Of a stretch of DNA of 64,000 bases, positions 39,885 to 49,075 are shown one piece after another. The DNA is taken from assembly GCA_041906145.1 (NCBI GenBank), contig JAYRJU010000001.1, positions 806,001-870,000 on the forward strand, given 5' to 3'. The DNA is from SHVO01 sp041906145 (GTDB taxonomy: Bacteria; Pseudomonadota; Alphaproteobacteria; Rhodospirillales; Rhodospirillaceae). Numbering within the stretch: the first letter of the stretch is position 1; every line of letters begins with the position of its first letter. The notes beneath the pieces are model-generated. The model did not search any database and was not told the origin of the DNA. It saw only the letters and a list, made by a program, of their open reading frames with translations. Both the position numbers and the translations under genes were made by a program.

Positions 39885-39885
39885 C
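39833..39885 (+). terminator. Plus-strand terminator upstream of ccmA
   Basis: An eleven-base perfect stem (GGCGGCCGGCG with CGCCGGCCGCC) closes a 23-base loop and is followed by GTTTTTTCC. No plus-strand gene precedes it, so it ends a non-coding transcript or attenuates the ccm operon. The large loop makes the call less secure than the stem suggests. Confidence 0.65.
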
Positions 39886-39923
39886 CGCCCGCATAAGCCC
39901 TGGCGCCACCGGATTGCTCTGGT

Positions 39924-40607
39924 ATGGTCCGGCCCGTGGGTACCAGCGACACCTTTGAAACAGCTACCTTTTCGGGCGAAAACCTCACTTGCCGGCGCGG
40001 CGGGCGAATGGTGTTCACCGGGCTTGGCTTCTCCGTATCGTCCGGCGGAGCCATTGTGCTGCGCGGTCCGAACGGCAGCGGCAAGACAACCCTTCTGCGC
40101 TTGATGGCGGGCCTCGCCCGGCCGATGACCGGTCAGTTGAAATGGTCGGAAGCGGCCCTCGAGGATCCCGAAGCGCACGGTAAACACCTGCGCTTCATCG
40201 GCCATCTCGACGCGATCAAACCCGCTTTCACGGTGCGCGAGAATCTCGTTTTCTGGGCCGACTTCTGGGGCACGCGTGATGCCGCGCTGGTGGTCGAGGC
40301 TATGGAAGCCTTCGGACTGCGCGCTCTCGCGGATTTCCCGGCGCGCCTCCTGTCGGCCGGACAACGCCACCGCTTGGCGCTCGCGCGCCTGATCGCGAGC
40401 CCTGCGCCTTTATGGCTCCTGGACGAACCGGCGAACGCCCTCGATGACCGCTCGCTGAACGCGTTGACTGACACCATCGCCGGTCACCGCGCGAAAGGCG
40501 GTATGGTCGTTCTGGCAAGCCACGGCGCCGATCTTGTGACCGGCGCAACCACCCTCGCGCTCGATCAATTCACGCCCACCGAAGTCATGCAGTGGGACGA
40601 AACATGA
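39924..40607 (+). CDS. ccmA: Haem exporter ATPase CcmA
   Basis: The 227-residue ATPase has Walker A GPNGSGKTTLL (residues 50-60), a signature-like LSAGQRHRLALARL and Walker B PLWLLDEPANALD, all as in CcmA of System I cytochrome c maturation. With CcmB and CcmC it drives release of holo-CcmE rather than transporting haem itself. It is first in a complete ccm cluster; its last four bases overlap ccmB (ATGA). A structured RNA and terminator lie immediately upstream. Confidence 0.95.
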   Translation: MVRPVGTSDTFETATFSGENLTCRRGGRMVFTGLGFSVSSGGAIVLRGPNGSGKTTLLRLMAGLARPMTGQLKWSEAALEDPEAHGKHLRFIGHLDAIKPAFTVRENLVFWADFWGTRDAALVVEAMEAFGLRALADFPARLLSAGQRHRLALARLIASPAPLWLLDEPANALDDRSLNALTDTIAGHRAKGGMVVLASHGADLVTGATTLALDQFTPTEVMQWDET

Positions 40608-41269
40608 GCGTATTCACGGCTCTTTTGTCGCGTGATCTGAAGCTGGCTTTGCGCCAAAGCGCCGATAGCCTGACGGTGATCGCGTTTTTCGCCATCGCCA
40701 CCGTGCTTTTTCCCTTCGGCGTGGGTCCTGAAGCCGAGGTCTTGTCGCGCATCGCAGCCGGCGTGGTGTGGGTCGCGGCGCTGCTTGCGGCGCTGCTCTC
40801 ACTCGATCGTGTGTTCACGGTCGACTTTGAAGACGGCACGCTCGACCAGCTTCTGCTCAACGGCCAATCCATGACGCTTGTGGTGCTGGCGAAAGTCATC
40901 GCTCACTGGCTCACCACCGGAGTTCCTTTGATCATTATGTCGCCGATACTGGCGATTACCTTGCAGCTTCCGGCGCAAGGGTACGGCGCGCTGGTGCTCG
41001 CGCTGCTCCTTGGAACACCCACCGTGAGCCTTGTCGGCGTGCTGGGCGCGGCCTTGGTGCTGGGCGCGCGCCGCGGCGGCGTGCTCTTGTCGCTGCTCGT
41101 GCTGCCGCTCTACATCCCGGTGCTGATCTTCGGAACCGCCGTGGTGGAGGCGGCGCTCACCGGCATGCCGAGCGGTCCGATGCTTTCCATCCTGGCGGGC
41201 TTTGCCCTGATCGCGATCACGCTTTGCCCCTTTGGGACGGCTGCTGCGCTGCGGCAGGCGGCCGAGTAG
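40604..41269 (+). CDS. ccmB: Haem exporter permease CcmB
   Basis: The 221-residue protein has six membrane helices and the conserved FEDGTLDQLLL loop near residue 85 of CcmB. It forms the channel-like part of the CcmAB complex. The ATG at 40604 overlaps the ccmA stop by four bases, so a start 12 bases earlier is rejected. Confidence 0.95.
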   Translation: MSVFTALLSRDLKLALRQSADSLTVIAFFAIATVLFPFGVGPEAEVLSRIAAGVVWVAALLAALLSLDRVFTVDFEDGTLDQLLLNGQSMTLVVLAKVIAHWLTTGVPLIIMSPILAITLQLPAQGYGALVLALLLGTPTVSLVGVLGAALVLGARRGGVLLSLLVLPLYIPVLIFGTAVVEAALTGMPSGPMLSILAGFALIAITLCPFGTAAALRQAAE

Positions 41270-41409
41270 GTATCAGGGCGGTAACAACGTGTTTCCTATC
41301 GGCGATTTCACGCGAGAGATGTCGAATTTTCAGGGCTTTAGCCCTATATTAATAGCGCTGGCGGCACGCCCTTTCCGCGCGCTAAACCAGCCCAGCTTAA
41401 GGACAGTCC

Positions 41410-42162
41410 GTGCATAAGTTCGCCAACCCGACGCAATTCATGCGCATCGCCAACGCCATCTATCCGTGGGTGGCGGGCGCATGCATCCTTCTGTTCGCCG
41501 CCGCGGTCCCGATCGCGCTCGTCGTCTCGCCGCCGGACTATCAGCAGGGCGACACCGTGCGCATCATGTACATCCACGTCTCCTCCGCCTGGCTGATGAT
41601 GATGATCTACGGAATCATCGCCGCGAACAGCGCCATGTTCCTGATCTGGCGTCATCCGATGGCCAATCTCGTCGCGCGCGCCTCCGCCCCCATGGGCGCC
41701 GTGTTCTGCGCGCTCGCGCTGATCACGGGTATGCTGTGGGGTCAGCCGATGTGGGGCACATTCTGGGTATGGGACGCCCGTCTCACGTCCACCCTCATCC
41801 TCTTCTTCCTCTATATCGGATACATCGCGCTCGCCGACGCCTTCGAGGATTCCGAGCGCGGCGACAAAGCGGCCGCCATCCTCGCGCTGGTGGGTTCGGT
41901 GAACGTACCGATCATCCACTTCTCGGTGGAATGGTGGAACACCCTCCACCAGCCGTCGATCATCAAAGCCAGCAAGGAGGGCGTCGACAGCTCGGTGCAC
42001 GGCTCCATTCTGCTGCCGCTGTTCCTGATGATGGGCGCGTTCACGATGTTCTATTTCGCGCTGCTTGTGCTGCGCCTGCGCAGCGAGTTGCTGGCAGCGA
42101 AAATCCGCAATGCGCGCCTGTCGCAAATCGCCGGCCACTCGGCCGCGCAACCGGCGGAGTGA
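41410..42162 (+). CDS. ccmC: Haem lyase-associated membrane protein CcmC
   Basis: The 250-residue protein has six membrane helices and the tryptophan-rich WGTFWVWDARLTS of the periplasmic WWD domain that binds haem, flanked by histidines (IHVSSAWL, IHFSVEWWNTLHQ). It presents haem to CcmE. A GTG at 41410 with AAGGA six bases upstream is the start; an ATG 33 bases later would remove the cytoplasmic lead. The 140 bases after ccmB contain a GGGC-TTTA-GCCC hairpin but no clear promoter. Confidence 0.95.
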   Translation: MHKFANPTQFMRIANAIYPWVAGACILLFAAAVPIALVVSPPDYQQGDTVRIMYIHVSSAWLMMMIYGIIAANSAMFLIWRHPMANLVARASAPMGAVFCALALITGMLWGQPMWGTFWVWDARLTSTLILFFLYIGYIALADAFEDSERGDKAAAILALVGSVNVPIIHFSVEWWNTLHQPSIIKASKEGVDSSVHGSILLPLFLMMGAFTMFYFALLVLRLRSELLAAKIRNARLSQIAGHSAAQPAE

Positions 42163-42167
42163 CGCGC

Positions 42168-42338
42168 ATGGCATTTGAAAATTTCGCGGCCTTTATCGAC
42201 ATGGGCGGATATGCCGCCTGGGTATGGACCGCCTATGGACTTGCGGCGGTTGCGCTTGTTGGGATGCTCGTGATGTCCCGCCGCACCTTGAAAGCGCGCG
42301 AGCGTGAGTTCGAAGATCTGAAAGCGAGCCGGCGATGA
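42168..42338 (+). CDS. ccmD: CcmD, small membrane protein of cytochrome c maturation
   Basis: The 56-residue protein has one membrane helix (about residues 17-36) followed by a basic, charged tail (SRRTLKAREREFEDLK), as in CcmD. It releases holo-CcmE from the CcmABC complex. It starts five bases after ccmC and its last four bases overlap ccmE (ATGA). Position and features identify it although sequence conservation in this family is low. Confidence 0.9.
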   Translation: MAFENFAAFIDMGGYAAWVWTAYGLAAVALVGMLVMSRRTLKAREREFEDLKASRR

Positions 42339-42805
42339 CCCGCAAACGGCGCAGACTCTATTTCGTCCTTCTCGGCCTGCTCGGCCTCGGCGCTGGCGCG
42401 GCGCTGGTGCTGACAGCCTTCCAGGATAACATCGTATTTTTCTACAGCCCGAAGGACCTCGCGGAGAAGCCCGTGTGCGCACAGCGCTGCCGTATCGGCG
42501 GCCTGGTAGCGGGCGGCAGCTTGGTGAAGGAAGGGCAGAATATCTCCTTCGATCTCACCGACGCCGCGCAGACCGTAAACGTGAAATACGTTGGCATCCT
42601 CCCGGACCTGTTTCGGGAAGGTCAGGGTGTGGTGGCCGAGGGCCGCATGAACAACGGCGTATTCATAGCTAGCAACGTGCTCGCCAAGCACGATGAAAAC
42701 TACATGCCGCCCGAAGTGGCCAAAGCCCTCAAGGAGAGCGGCCACTGGAAAGAGGGCGAGGCTCCGCCGGCCGGTATGAAAAATACCGGCATGAACAACA
42801 ACTAA
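42335..42805 (+). CDS. ccmE: Periplasmic haem chaperone CcmE
   Basis: The 156-residue protein has an N-terminal membrane anchor, a beta-barrel OB-like domain (FRIGGLV-like RIGGLVAGGSL) and the covalent haem site in AKHDENYMPPEV, where the histidine binds haem and the tyrosine acts as an axial ligand. It carries haem from CcmC to CcmF. It overlaps ccmD by four bases. Confidence 0.96.
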   Translation: MTRKRRRLYFVLLGLLGLGAGAALVLTAFQDNIVFFYSPKDLAEKPVCAQRCRIGGLVAGGSLVKEGQNISFDLTDAAQTVNVKYVGILPDLFREGQGVVAEGRMNNGVFIASNVLAKHDENYMPPEVAKALKESGHWKEGEAPPAGMKNTGMNNN

Positions 42806-42836
42806 CGCGCTGAACTCGGAATAACGGGGCGACCTT

Positions 42837-44828
42837 ATGATTATCGAGCTGGGACACTTCGCGCTCGCTCTTGCTCTCGCGGTAGCCTTGATCCAATCGA
42901 GCGTACCGCTGATCGGCGCCTCGCGCGGCAATGTCGCCTGGATGAACGTCGCCCGCCAGTCCGCGGTGCTGCAGTTCGTCCTCGTCGCCTTCGCCTTCGC
43001 CACACTCATCCACGCTTACGTGACGTCGGATTTCTCCGTCGTCGGCGTCTATGAGAACTCGCATTCGGCGAAGCCGCTCATCTACAAGATCAGCGGCGTG
43101 TGGGGGAACCACGAAGGCTCGCTGGTCCTATGGGTCACGATCCTGTCCATCTTCGGCGCGCTGGTCGCCGTTCTCGGGCGCAACCTGCCGCCGGCGCTGC
43201 GCGCCCGCGCGCTCGCCGTGCAGGGCATGATCAGCGTCGGTTTCATCGCCTTCATCCTCTTCACCTCGAACCCGTTCCTGCGCTTGTTTCCCACGCCGGC
43301 GGAAGGCAACGGCCTCAATCCGATCCTTCAGGATCCGGGCCTCGCCGTGCACCCGCCGATGCTCTACTTCGGGTATGTCGGCTTCTCGATGGCCTTCTCT
43401 TTCGCGGTGGCCGCCCTGATAGAGGGGCGCGTGGACGCCGCTTGGGCGCGCTGGGTGCGCCCGTGGACGCTGGCCGCCTGGACCTCTCTCACCCTCGGCA
43501 TCGGCCTTGGCAGCTGGTGGGCCTATTACACCCTCGGCTGGGGCGGTTGGTGGATGTGGGACCCGGTCGAGAATGCGTCGTTCATCCCGTGGCTGACGGG
43601 AACCGCCTTGCTGCACTCGGCCATCGTCGTCGAGAAGCGCGAAGCCCTGAAGAGCTGGACCATCCTGCTCGCGATCCTCACCTTCTCCATGTCGCTGCTG
43701 GGCACGTTCCTGGTACGCTCGGGCGTGTTGACCTCCGTTCACGCCTTCGCCTCCGATCCGACGCGCGGCGTGTTCATCCTCATCCTGCTCGCGGTGGCGA
43801 TCGGCGGATCCCTCACGCTCTACGCCATCCGCGCGCCGCAGATGGAAGGCGGCGGTGTCTTCGCGCCGATCTCGCGTGAAGGGGGCCTGCTCATCAACAA
43901 TCTTTTGCTCACCACGGCCTGCGCGACCGTGCTGTTGGGCACCTTGTATCCGCTCATTACCGAGACCCTCGCGGGCGGGCGCATCTCGGTGGGTTCGCCG
44001 TACTTCAACGGCGTGTTCATTCCATTGATGATCCCGCTCATCATTCTGCTCGGCATCGGGCCGCTGCTCGCCTGGAAGCGCGGCGATCTCAGCGGCGCGC
44101 TGTCGCGCCTCAAGGTCGCGGCGGGCCTCTCGGTCGTCGCCATCGCAGTTACCATGGTCATCGCCGGCTTCACCGTCACCGACATCGGGGGCGCTTTCGG
44201 CATCGGCATGGCCGTGTGGTTGGCCGCCTCCACCCTCATCGAGTGGACCGAACGCGTGAAGTTCGGCCGTAGCGGCTCCTGGGCGCGCATCACCAACCTG
44301 CCGCGCGCCGCGCACGGCATGACCATCGCCCACTTCGGCATGGCGATCCTCATCGCGGGAGTGTCGGGCGCTTCCGCGTGGAAGACCGAAACCATCCAGA
44401 TCCAAGCGCCCGGTGAAACCGTGCGGCTCGCGGGCTATGATCTCACCTTCAAGGGCGTGACCGAAGTGCCGGGCTCCAACTTCACCGCCGAACGCGCAAC
44501 CATCGAAGTCAAACGCGGCGATAAGCTGGTGGCAACTTTGCATCCGGAGCGGCGGACCTTCGTGCAGCCGCCGGAGCAAACCACCTTCTCGTCCATTCAC
44601 ACCACTTATGTTTCCGACCTCCTCACCACGCTCGGTGAGGCCCAGGGCGACAACGGCGCCTACGTGACGCGCTTCTATCATGAGCCGCTGGTGCCGTTCC
44701 TGTGGTACGGCATCCTGCTTATGGGTTTCGGCGGCTTGGTCTCGCTGACCGATCGCCGCCATCGTGTCGGCGCGCCGCGCCGCGCGGCCGTCACCGCGAC
44801 TATCCCTGTTCCGGCGGCCGCGGAATGA
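42837..44828 (+). CDS. ccmF: Cytochrome c haem lyase subunit CcmF
   Basis: The 663-residue protein has about fourteen membrane helices, the WGGWWMWDPVENASFIPW haem-handling WWD domain (about residue 235), and conserved periplasmic histidines such as those in WGNHEGSLVLWV and HPPMLYFGYVG. With CcmH it ligates haem to apocytochrome cysteines. It starts about 31 bases past ccmE and overlaps ccmG by four bases. Confidence 0.97.
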   Translation: MIIELGHFALALALAVALIQSSVPLIGASRGNVAWMNVARQSAVLQFVLVAFAFATLIHAYVTSDFSVVGVYENSHSAKPLIYKISGVWGNHEGSLVLWVTILSIFGALVAVLGRNLPPALRARALAVQGMISVGFIAFILFTSNPFLRLFPTPAEGNGLNPILQDPGLAVHPPMLYFGYVGFSMAFSFAVAALIEGRVDAAWARWVRPWTLAAWTSLTLGIGLGSWWAYYTLGWGGWWMWDPVENASFIPWLTGTALLHSAIVVEKREALKSWTILLAILTFSMSLLGTFLVRSGVLTSVHAFASDPTRGVFILILLAVAIGGSLTLYAIRAPQMEGGGVFAPISREGGLLINNLLLTTACATVLLGTLYPLITETLAGGRISVGSPYFNGVFIPLMIPLIILLGIGPLLAWKRGDLSGALSRLKVAAGLSVVAIAVTMVIAGFTVTDIGGAFGIGMAVWLAASTLIEWTERVKFGRSGSWARITNLPRAAHGMTIAHFGMAILIAGVSGASAWKTETIQIQAPGETVRLAGYDLTFKGVTEVPGSNFTAERATIEVKRGDKLVATLHPERRTFVQPPEQTTFSSIHTTYVSDLLTTLGEAQGDNGAYVTRFYHEPLVPFLWYGILLMGFGGLVSLTDRRHRVGAPRRAAVTATIPVPAAAE

Positions 44829-45406
44829 CCGACACGGCGTCTCCCGAACTGAAACCGCGCGCCAAGCGTTGGCCCTACCTCATTCCGCTCGCGGCCGTGC
44901 TGGCCCTGGGCGGCGTGTTCGCCAAACGCCTGTCCGATATCTCCGGCGGATATGACCCGAAGGTCATCCCGACCGTGCTCTTGAATACGCCAGCGCCGGA
45001 ATTCAATCTCCCGCCGCTGCCGGGTCTCGGCGAGGCGCTGACCAGCGCCGACCTCAAAGGCAAGGTGAGCCTCATCAACGTCTGGGGCTCTTGGTGCGTC
45101 GCCTGTACGGTTGAGCATCCGTTCTTGATGGAGATCGCGAAAACGGGCGAAGTCCCCATCTATGGCATCGCCTGGCGCGACAAACCGGAACGCAGCCTCG
45201 CGTGGCTGGAGAAGTACGGCAATCCTTTCACCAAGATCGGGCAGGACCCGAACAGCCAGACCATCATCAATCTTGGCGTCACCGCCGCGCCGGAATCCTT
45301 CCTGATCGATAAGGAAGGCGTCATTCGCTACAAAGTGAGCGGGATCATCACCCGCGAAATGTGGCGCGATCCAATCCAGCCCCTCATCGCACAGCTCAAT
45401 AAATGA
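44825..45406 (+). CDS. ccmG: Thiol:disulfide interchange protein CcmG/DsbE
   Basis: The 193-residue thioredoxin-like protein has an N-terminal membrane anchor and the redox site WGSWCVACTVEHPF (WCxxC), plus TAAPESFLIDKEG with the cis-proline. It keeps apocytochrome cysteines reduced in the periplasm. Four-base overlaps join it to ccmF upstream and to ccmH downstream. Confidence 0.95.
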   Translation: MTDTASPELKPRAKRWPYLIPLAAVLALGGVFAKRLSDISGGYDPKVIPTVLLNTPAPEFNLPPLPGLGEALTSADLKGKVSLINVWGSWCVACTVEHPFLMEIAKTGEVPIYGIAWRDKPERSLAWLEKYGNPFTKIGQDPNSQTIINLGVTAAPESFLIDKEGVIRYKVSGIITREMWRDPIQPLIAQLNK

Positions 45407-45861
45407 GAATTTTCGTCCTCCTGTTCGCCCTTCTCTTCGCCGGCGCGGTTCATGCCGTCGAGCCAAGCGAGATGCTGAAAGATCCGACTCTCGAAGCCCG
45501 CGCCCGCGAGGTCAGCAAGCACTTGCGTTGCGTGGTCTGCCAGAACGAGACCATCGATGAGTCCAATGCCGATATCGCCAAGGACATGCGGGTTTTGTTG
45601 CGCACGCGCATTCTCGCCGGCGACAGCAACGAACAGGTCATCCAATTCCTCGTCAGCCGCTATGGCGACTACGTCCTTTTGAAACCGCGCTTCATGGCGA
45701 GCACGTACCTTCTCTGGTTCGGGCCGTTCATCCTGCTCCTGTTGGGCGCTGGTGTAGTCTACCGCCGTCTGCGCGGCACGCCTGTCGCGGGCCCGGCCCC
45801 GTTGAGCCCGGAGGAAAAGGCCGCGCTTGAAGAACTCGCGCCCGGAGAGCGCACACCATGA
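45403..45861 (+). CDS. ccmH: Cytochrome c maturation protein CcmH (CycL)
   Basis: The 152-residue protein has a signal peptide, the LRCVVCQNETI motif (LRCxxCQ, residues about 43-50) and a C-terminal membrane helix. It is the periplasmic thiol-oxidoreductase that hands reduced apocytochrome to CcmF. It overlaps both neighbours by four bases. Confidence 0.96.
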   Translation: MRIFVLLFALLFAGAVHAVEPSEMLKDPTLEARAREVSKHLRCVVCQNETIDESNADIAKDMRVLLRTRILAGDSNEQVIQFLVSRYGDYVLLKPRFMASTYLLWFGPFILLLLGAGVVYRRLRGTPVAGPAPLSPEEKAALEELAPGERTP

Positions 45862-47273
45862 TTTGGATAGCGCTTGGGATCAGTCTTGTTGTCGTCGCCA
45901 TATTGGCGTGGCCCGTGGTGCGCCGCGGTCAATCCGTCGCCACGCGTGCGGATTATGACATCACCGTGTTTCAGGACCAGCTGAAGGAAGTTGATCGCGA
46001 TCTCGCGCGCGGCGTTCTGACCGCCTCCGAAGCGGACGCCGCGCGTCTTGAGATCCAGCGCCGCATCCTCGCGGCAGGGCGCGCGCCGGCGGAAACGGTC
46101 ACCACCGGCACCAACCGCTCGCGCTTGGTGGGCGTCGGGATCGCGGCGATCGCCGTGCCGCTGATCGCCCTTAGCGTTTACCTCAAGGTTGGCACGCCCG
46201 ATCCCGAACAGGCACAGCTCGCCGCCTTGGAAGCAGGCGGTGGCGGGGATACGGCAACGTCCGATATCGATGCGCTGGTGGACCGCCTTGCCGCCCGCGT
46301 CGCCGGCGAACCCAACAATCCGGAGGGCTATGCCATCCTGGGTCGCACCTATCGCGAGCTTGGCCGCTTCGAAGACGCCGCCCAGGCTTTCAAACGCCTC
46401 ACGGAACTGCAGCCCAGCGCCGAAGCCTATTCGAGCCTTGGCGAGGCGTTGTCGGCGATGCAGAACGGACGAGTCTCCGAGGAAGCTCATGCGGCGCTGA
46501 TGAGCGCGCTGACCCTCGACCGTCAGGATCCTCGCGCGCGCTTCTATCTGGGCCTCGAGCAAGCCGGCAACGGCAACCCGCGAAATGCCATCGCCATATG
46601 GCGCGATCTGACGGGCGATGCGCCCGCCGATGCGCCCTGGGTGGATATGGTGCGCCAACAAATGGCCGCCGTCGCGCAGGACGCGAGCATCGCGCCGATG
46701 TCGGTTGAACCGAAACACCCGCTCGACCTTTTGCCTCAGGACGCGAAAGCCACCGCGCAAGCGATGGCGGCCGCGAAGCCCGCGGCGCCCGCGTCTGCGC
46801 AGCCGATGGCCGCGCCCGGCGACAATCCCGAGCAGACCAAGATGATCGAAGGCATGGTGGGCGGCCTTGCCGCGCGCCTTGAGCAGAATCCGCAGGACTA
46901 CGACGGATGGATGATGCTGGGCCGCTCCTACACCGTGCTGCGCCAGCCGGATAAAGCCGGCGCCGCCTATAAGAAGGCCATCGCCCTCAAACCGGCCGAT
47001 GTCGCCCCACGCCTTCAGTATGCGGGCCTCCTGATGATGGACGTGGACCCGAATGCGCAAACGCCGCTGCCGGCGGAACTGAATACGACCGTCGCCGAAA
47101 TCCTCAAGCTGCAACCTGAACACCCCGAAGCCCTCTATCTCGCCGGACTTGGGCGCGCGAAAGCGGGCGATACGGCGGGCGCGCGCGGCTTCTGGCAGAA
47201 GGCGCAAAAAGTAACTCAGGAAGGCTCGGCCCTGCGAAACGAAATTGACCGCCGTCTGCAGTTGTTGAAGTGA
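45858..47273 (+). CDS. ccmI: Cytochrome c maturation protein CcmI (CycH)
   Basis: The 471-residue protein has a membrane helix at residues 4-20, a coiled segment (DYDITVFQDQLKEVDRDL, the conserved CcmI N-terminal part), a second helix near residue 95 and at least four TPR-like repeats (NNPEGYAILGRTYRELGRFE and others). CcmI recognises the C-terminal helix of apocytochrome c. A low-complexity Ala/Pro stretch lies at about residues 300-320. Confidence 0.94.
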   Translation: MIWIALGISLVVVAILAWPVVRRGQSVATRADYDITVFQDQLKEVDRDLARGVLTASEADAARLEIQRRILAAGRAPAETVTTGTNRSRLVGVGIAAIAVPLIALSVYLKVGTPDPEQAQLAALEAGGGGDTATSDIDALVDRLAARVAGEPNNPEGYAILGRTYRELGRFEDAAQAFKRLTELQPSAEAYSSLGEALSAMQNGRVSEEAHAALMSALTLDRQDPRARFYLGLEQAGNGNPRNAIAIWRDLTGDAPADAPWVDMVRQQMAAVAQDASIAPMSVEPKHPLDLLPQDAKATAQAMAAAKPAAPASAQPMAAPGDNPEQTKMIEGMVGGLAARLEQNPQDYDGWMMLGRSYTVLRQPDKAGAAYKKAIALKPADVAPRLQYAGLLMMDVDPNAQTPLPAELNTTVAEILKLQPEHPEALYLAGLGRAKAGDTAGARGFWQKAQKVTQEGSALRNEIDRRLQLLK

Positions 47274-47280
47274 TACGCGC

Positions 47281-47901
47281 ATGATCATCCGACGGATCCT
47301 GATCGCCTCGATCATTCTCCTGGGCACCTTGGCGATGCTCGCGCTTTATTATCCGGACTTGCGCCCACAGGCGCCGCCATCCGGCAGTACCGGCGGCGCG
47401 GTGGCGATTGGAGGACCCTTCACGCTGGTTGACGGCAAAGGCAACACCTTCACCGAAGCCAATCTTCTGGGCGGGTATCACTTGGTATTCTTCGGCTTCA
47501 CGCACTGCCCGGACATTTGCCCGCTGACGCTGCAGGTCATGACGGATGGGATTGAACAAGCCGGACCGGCCGGAGAGCGCGTCACGCCCGTGTTCATCAG
47601 CGTCGACCCCGAGCGCGATACGGTTGAAGCGGTCGGCACTTATGTCGGCGCGTTCCACCCGCGCTTCGTGGGACTCACTGGCACCGTCGAACAGGTGACC
47701 GCGGCCACCAAGGCGTTCCGCGTGTTCTATCGCAAGGCGCCCATGAAGGACGCGGACGGCAAGGAGACCGGCGATTACACCGTTGAGCACAGCGGGCTTA
47801 TCTTCCTCATGGATCCAGAAGGAAAATACCTCACTCACTTCTCGACCGGCGCGACGGGCAAGGACATCGCGGACTATATCCGCCGTGAGGTCACGAAGTG
47901 A
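47281..47901 (+). CDS. SCO1/SenC family copper chaperone
   Basis: The 206-residue protein is membrane-anchored and has the copper/thiol site GFTHCPDICPLT (CxxxC, about residue 75) and the distant histidine in YTVEHSGLIFL. SCO proteins deliver copper to, or reduce, the CuA site of cytochrome oxidase. Its place directly after ccmI suits a terminal-oxidase role. It overlaps the next gene by four bases (GTGA). Confidence 0.93.
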   Translation: MIIRRILIASIILLGTLAMLALYYPDLRPQAPPSGSTGGAVAIGGPFTLVDGKGNTFTEANLLGGYHLVFFGFTHCPDICPLTLQVMTDGIEQAGPAGERVTPVFISVDPERDTVEAVGTYVGAFHPRFVGLTGTVEQVTAATKAFRVFYRKAPMKDADGKETGDYTVEHSGLIFLMDPEGKYLTHFSTGATGKDIADYIRREVTK

Positions 47902-48326
47902 TCACGCGGGCCGCGTTCTGGCGCACCAAAACGCTGGCGGCGATGACACCTGAAGAATGGGAGAGTTTGTGCGACGGGTGCGGACAGTGCTGCCTGCATA
48001 AGATCGCCCAACCGAAAGGCCCCGCGCTCAAGACCAACGTAGCCTGCCGCCTTCTGGATAGCGATACCTGCCAATGTAAGAACTATCCGCGCCGCAAGCG
48101 CATCGTGCGCGATTGCGTGGTCCTGACGCCCGCCAACATCGCCGACCTCACATGGCTGCCGGGCACGTGCGCCTATCGCCTGATCGCCGCCGGCGAGGAC
48201 TTGCCGCAATGGCATCCTCTCATTACCCGTGATCCCGAGAGTGTTCATGCGGCGGGCATTTCGGTGCGGGGGCGCGTCATCTCGGAACGTGATGCTGGTC
48301 CCTTGGAGGACCACGTCGTTCCATGA
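47898..48326 (+). CDS. YcgN family cysteine-cluster protein
   Basis: The 142-residue protein matches the UPF0260/YcgN family: WESLCDGCGQCCLHKI (CxxCxxCC) and ACRLLDSDTCQCKNYPRRK with further cysteines, a pattern suggesting a metal or iron-sulfur site. Function is not established. The GTG at 47898 overlaps the SCO stop by four bases, and the stop overlaps the next ATG. Confidence 0.9.
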   Translation: MITRAAFWRTKTLAAMTPEEWESLCDGCGQCCLHKIAQPKGPALKTNVACRLLDSDTCQCKNYPRRKRIVRDCVVLTPANIADLTWLPGTCAYRLIAAGEDLPQWHPLITRDPESVHAAGISVRGRVISERDAGPLEDHVVP

Positions 48327-49075
48327 ACTCGAGCGCCGGCTTCGATGTCGAACTTGATCTGACAGAGGCCCTGCCTGCCGATCTCGCGGCGCGCGTGATC
48401 TGCGTTCACAATCCCCGCGCCCGCAGACTCTGTGTGCGCCTTGATCCGGCCGCGGGCCGGGTTGTTTTGGTGCGGCCGAAGCGGGCGAGCGCGAGCTTCA
48501 CCTTGAAATTCCTGGCGAGCCGCGTGGATTGGATCAGGCAGCATCTTTCCGCCCTGCCTGCGCCGATCCCCTTTGCGGACGGGGCCAGCATTCCCATTGC
48601 GGGCAAGGATCACACGCTGCGGCTCGCCTCCGGCAGCCGCGGCGGCGTGTGGCGAGACGGCGAAACAGTGATGATCTCTGGCCGGCCTGAGTTCGCTGCC
48701 CGGCGCATGACCGACTGGCTGAAAGACGAAGCGCGCCGCGCGCTGACCCCGATGGTCCATGCGATGGCCGCATCCATCGCCTGCAAGGTCGAACGCGTGA
48801 CCGTGCGCGATACCAGTTCACGTTGGGGAAGTTGCTCGCCGGATGGGCGGCTCTCTTTTTCCTGGCGCCTGATCCTCGCGCCGCTGCCAGTCCTTATTTA
48901 CGTGGCCGCGCACGAGGTCGCGCATCTCAGGCACCTTAATCATGGCCGCGCTTTTTGGCGCACCGTCGACGAGGTGCTGGACTCCTATGTTAGCGATTCG
49001 CAAGTGCGGCGGGACGCCGGCTTAGCGCGCGATTGGCTGAACGGGAACGGCGCCGCGTTGCATCGGTACGGTTGA
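48323..49075 (+). CDS. YgjP-type (SprT-like/M48-related) metal-dependent hydrolase
   Basis: The 250-residue protein has the YgjP/DUF45 arrangement: RDTSSRWGSCSPDGRLSFSW, then AAHEVAHLRHLNHGRAFW with the HExxH zinc motif and its third histidine in HGRAFW. It is expected to be a cytoplasmic metallopeptidase. Its last 54 bases overlap the end of the convergent cell-wall hydrolase gene. Confidence 0.92.
   Translation: MNSSAGFDVELDLTEALPADLAARVICVHNPRARRLCVRLDPAAGRVVLVRPKRASASFTLKFLASRVDWIRQHLSALPAPIPFADGASIPIAGKDHTLRLASGSRGGVWRDGETVMISGRPEFAARRMTDWLKDEARRALTPMVHAMAASIACKVERVTVRDTSSRWGSCSPDGRLSFSWRLILAPLPVLIYVAAHEVAHLRHLNHGRAFWRTVDEVLDSYVSDSQVRRDAGLARDWLNGNGAALHRYG

Larger units (their letters stand above)
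39441..39923. other. Gene-free interval between acnA and ccmA
   Basis: The 483-base interval holds the acnA upstream region on one side and, at 39750-39884, three consecutive hairpins and a plus-strand terminator before ccmA. No protein-coding gene is supported; a 15-codon frame from 39749 lacks conservation clues. Confidence 0.6.

Noticed and set aside
43128..44762. A 544-codon open frame opposite ccmF.
   Set aside because: Charged, repetitive translation typical of antisense shadows; ccmF is intact on the plus strand.
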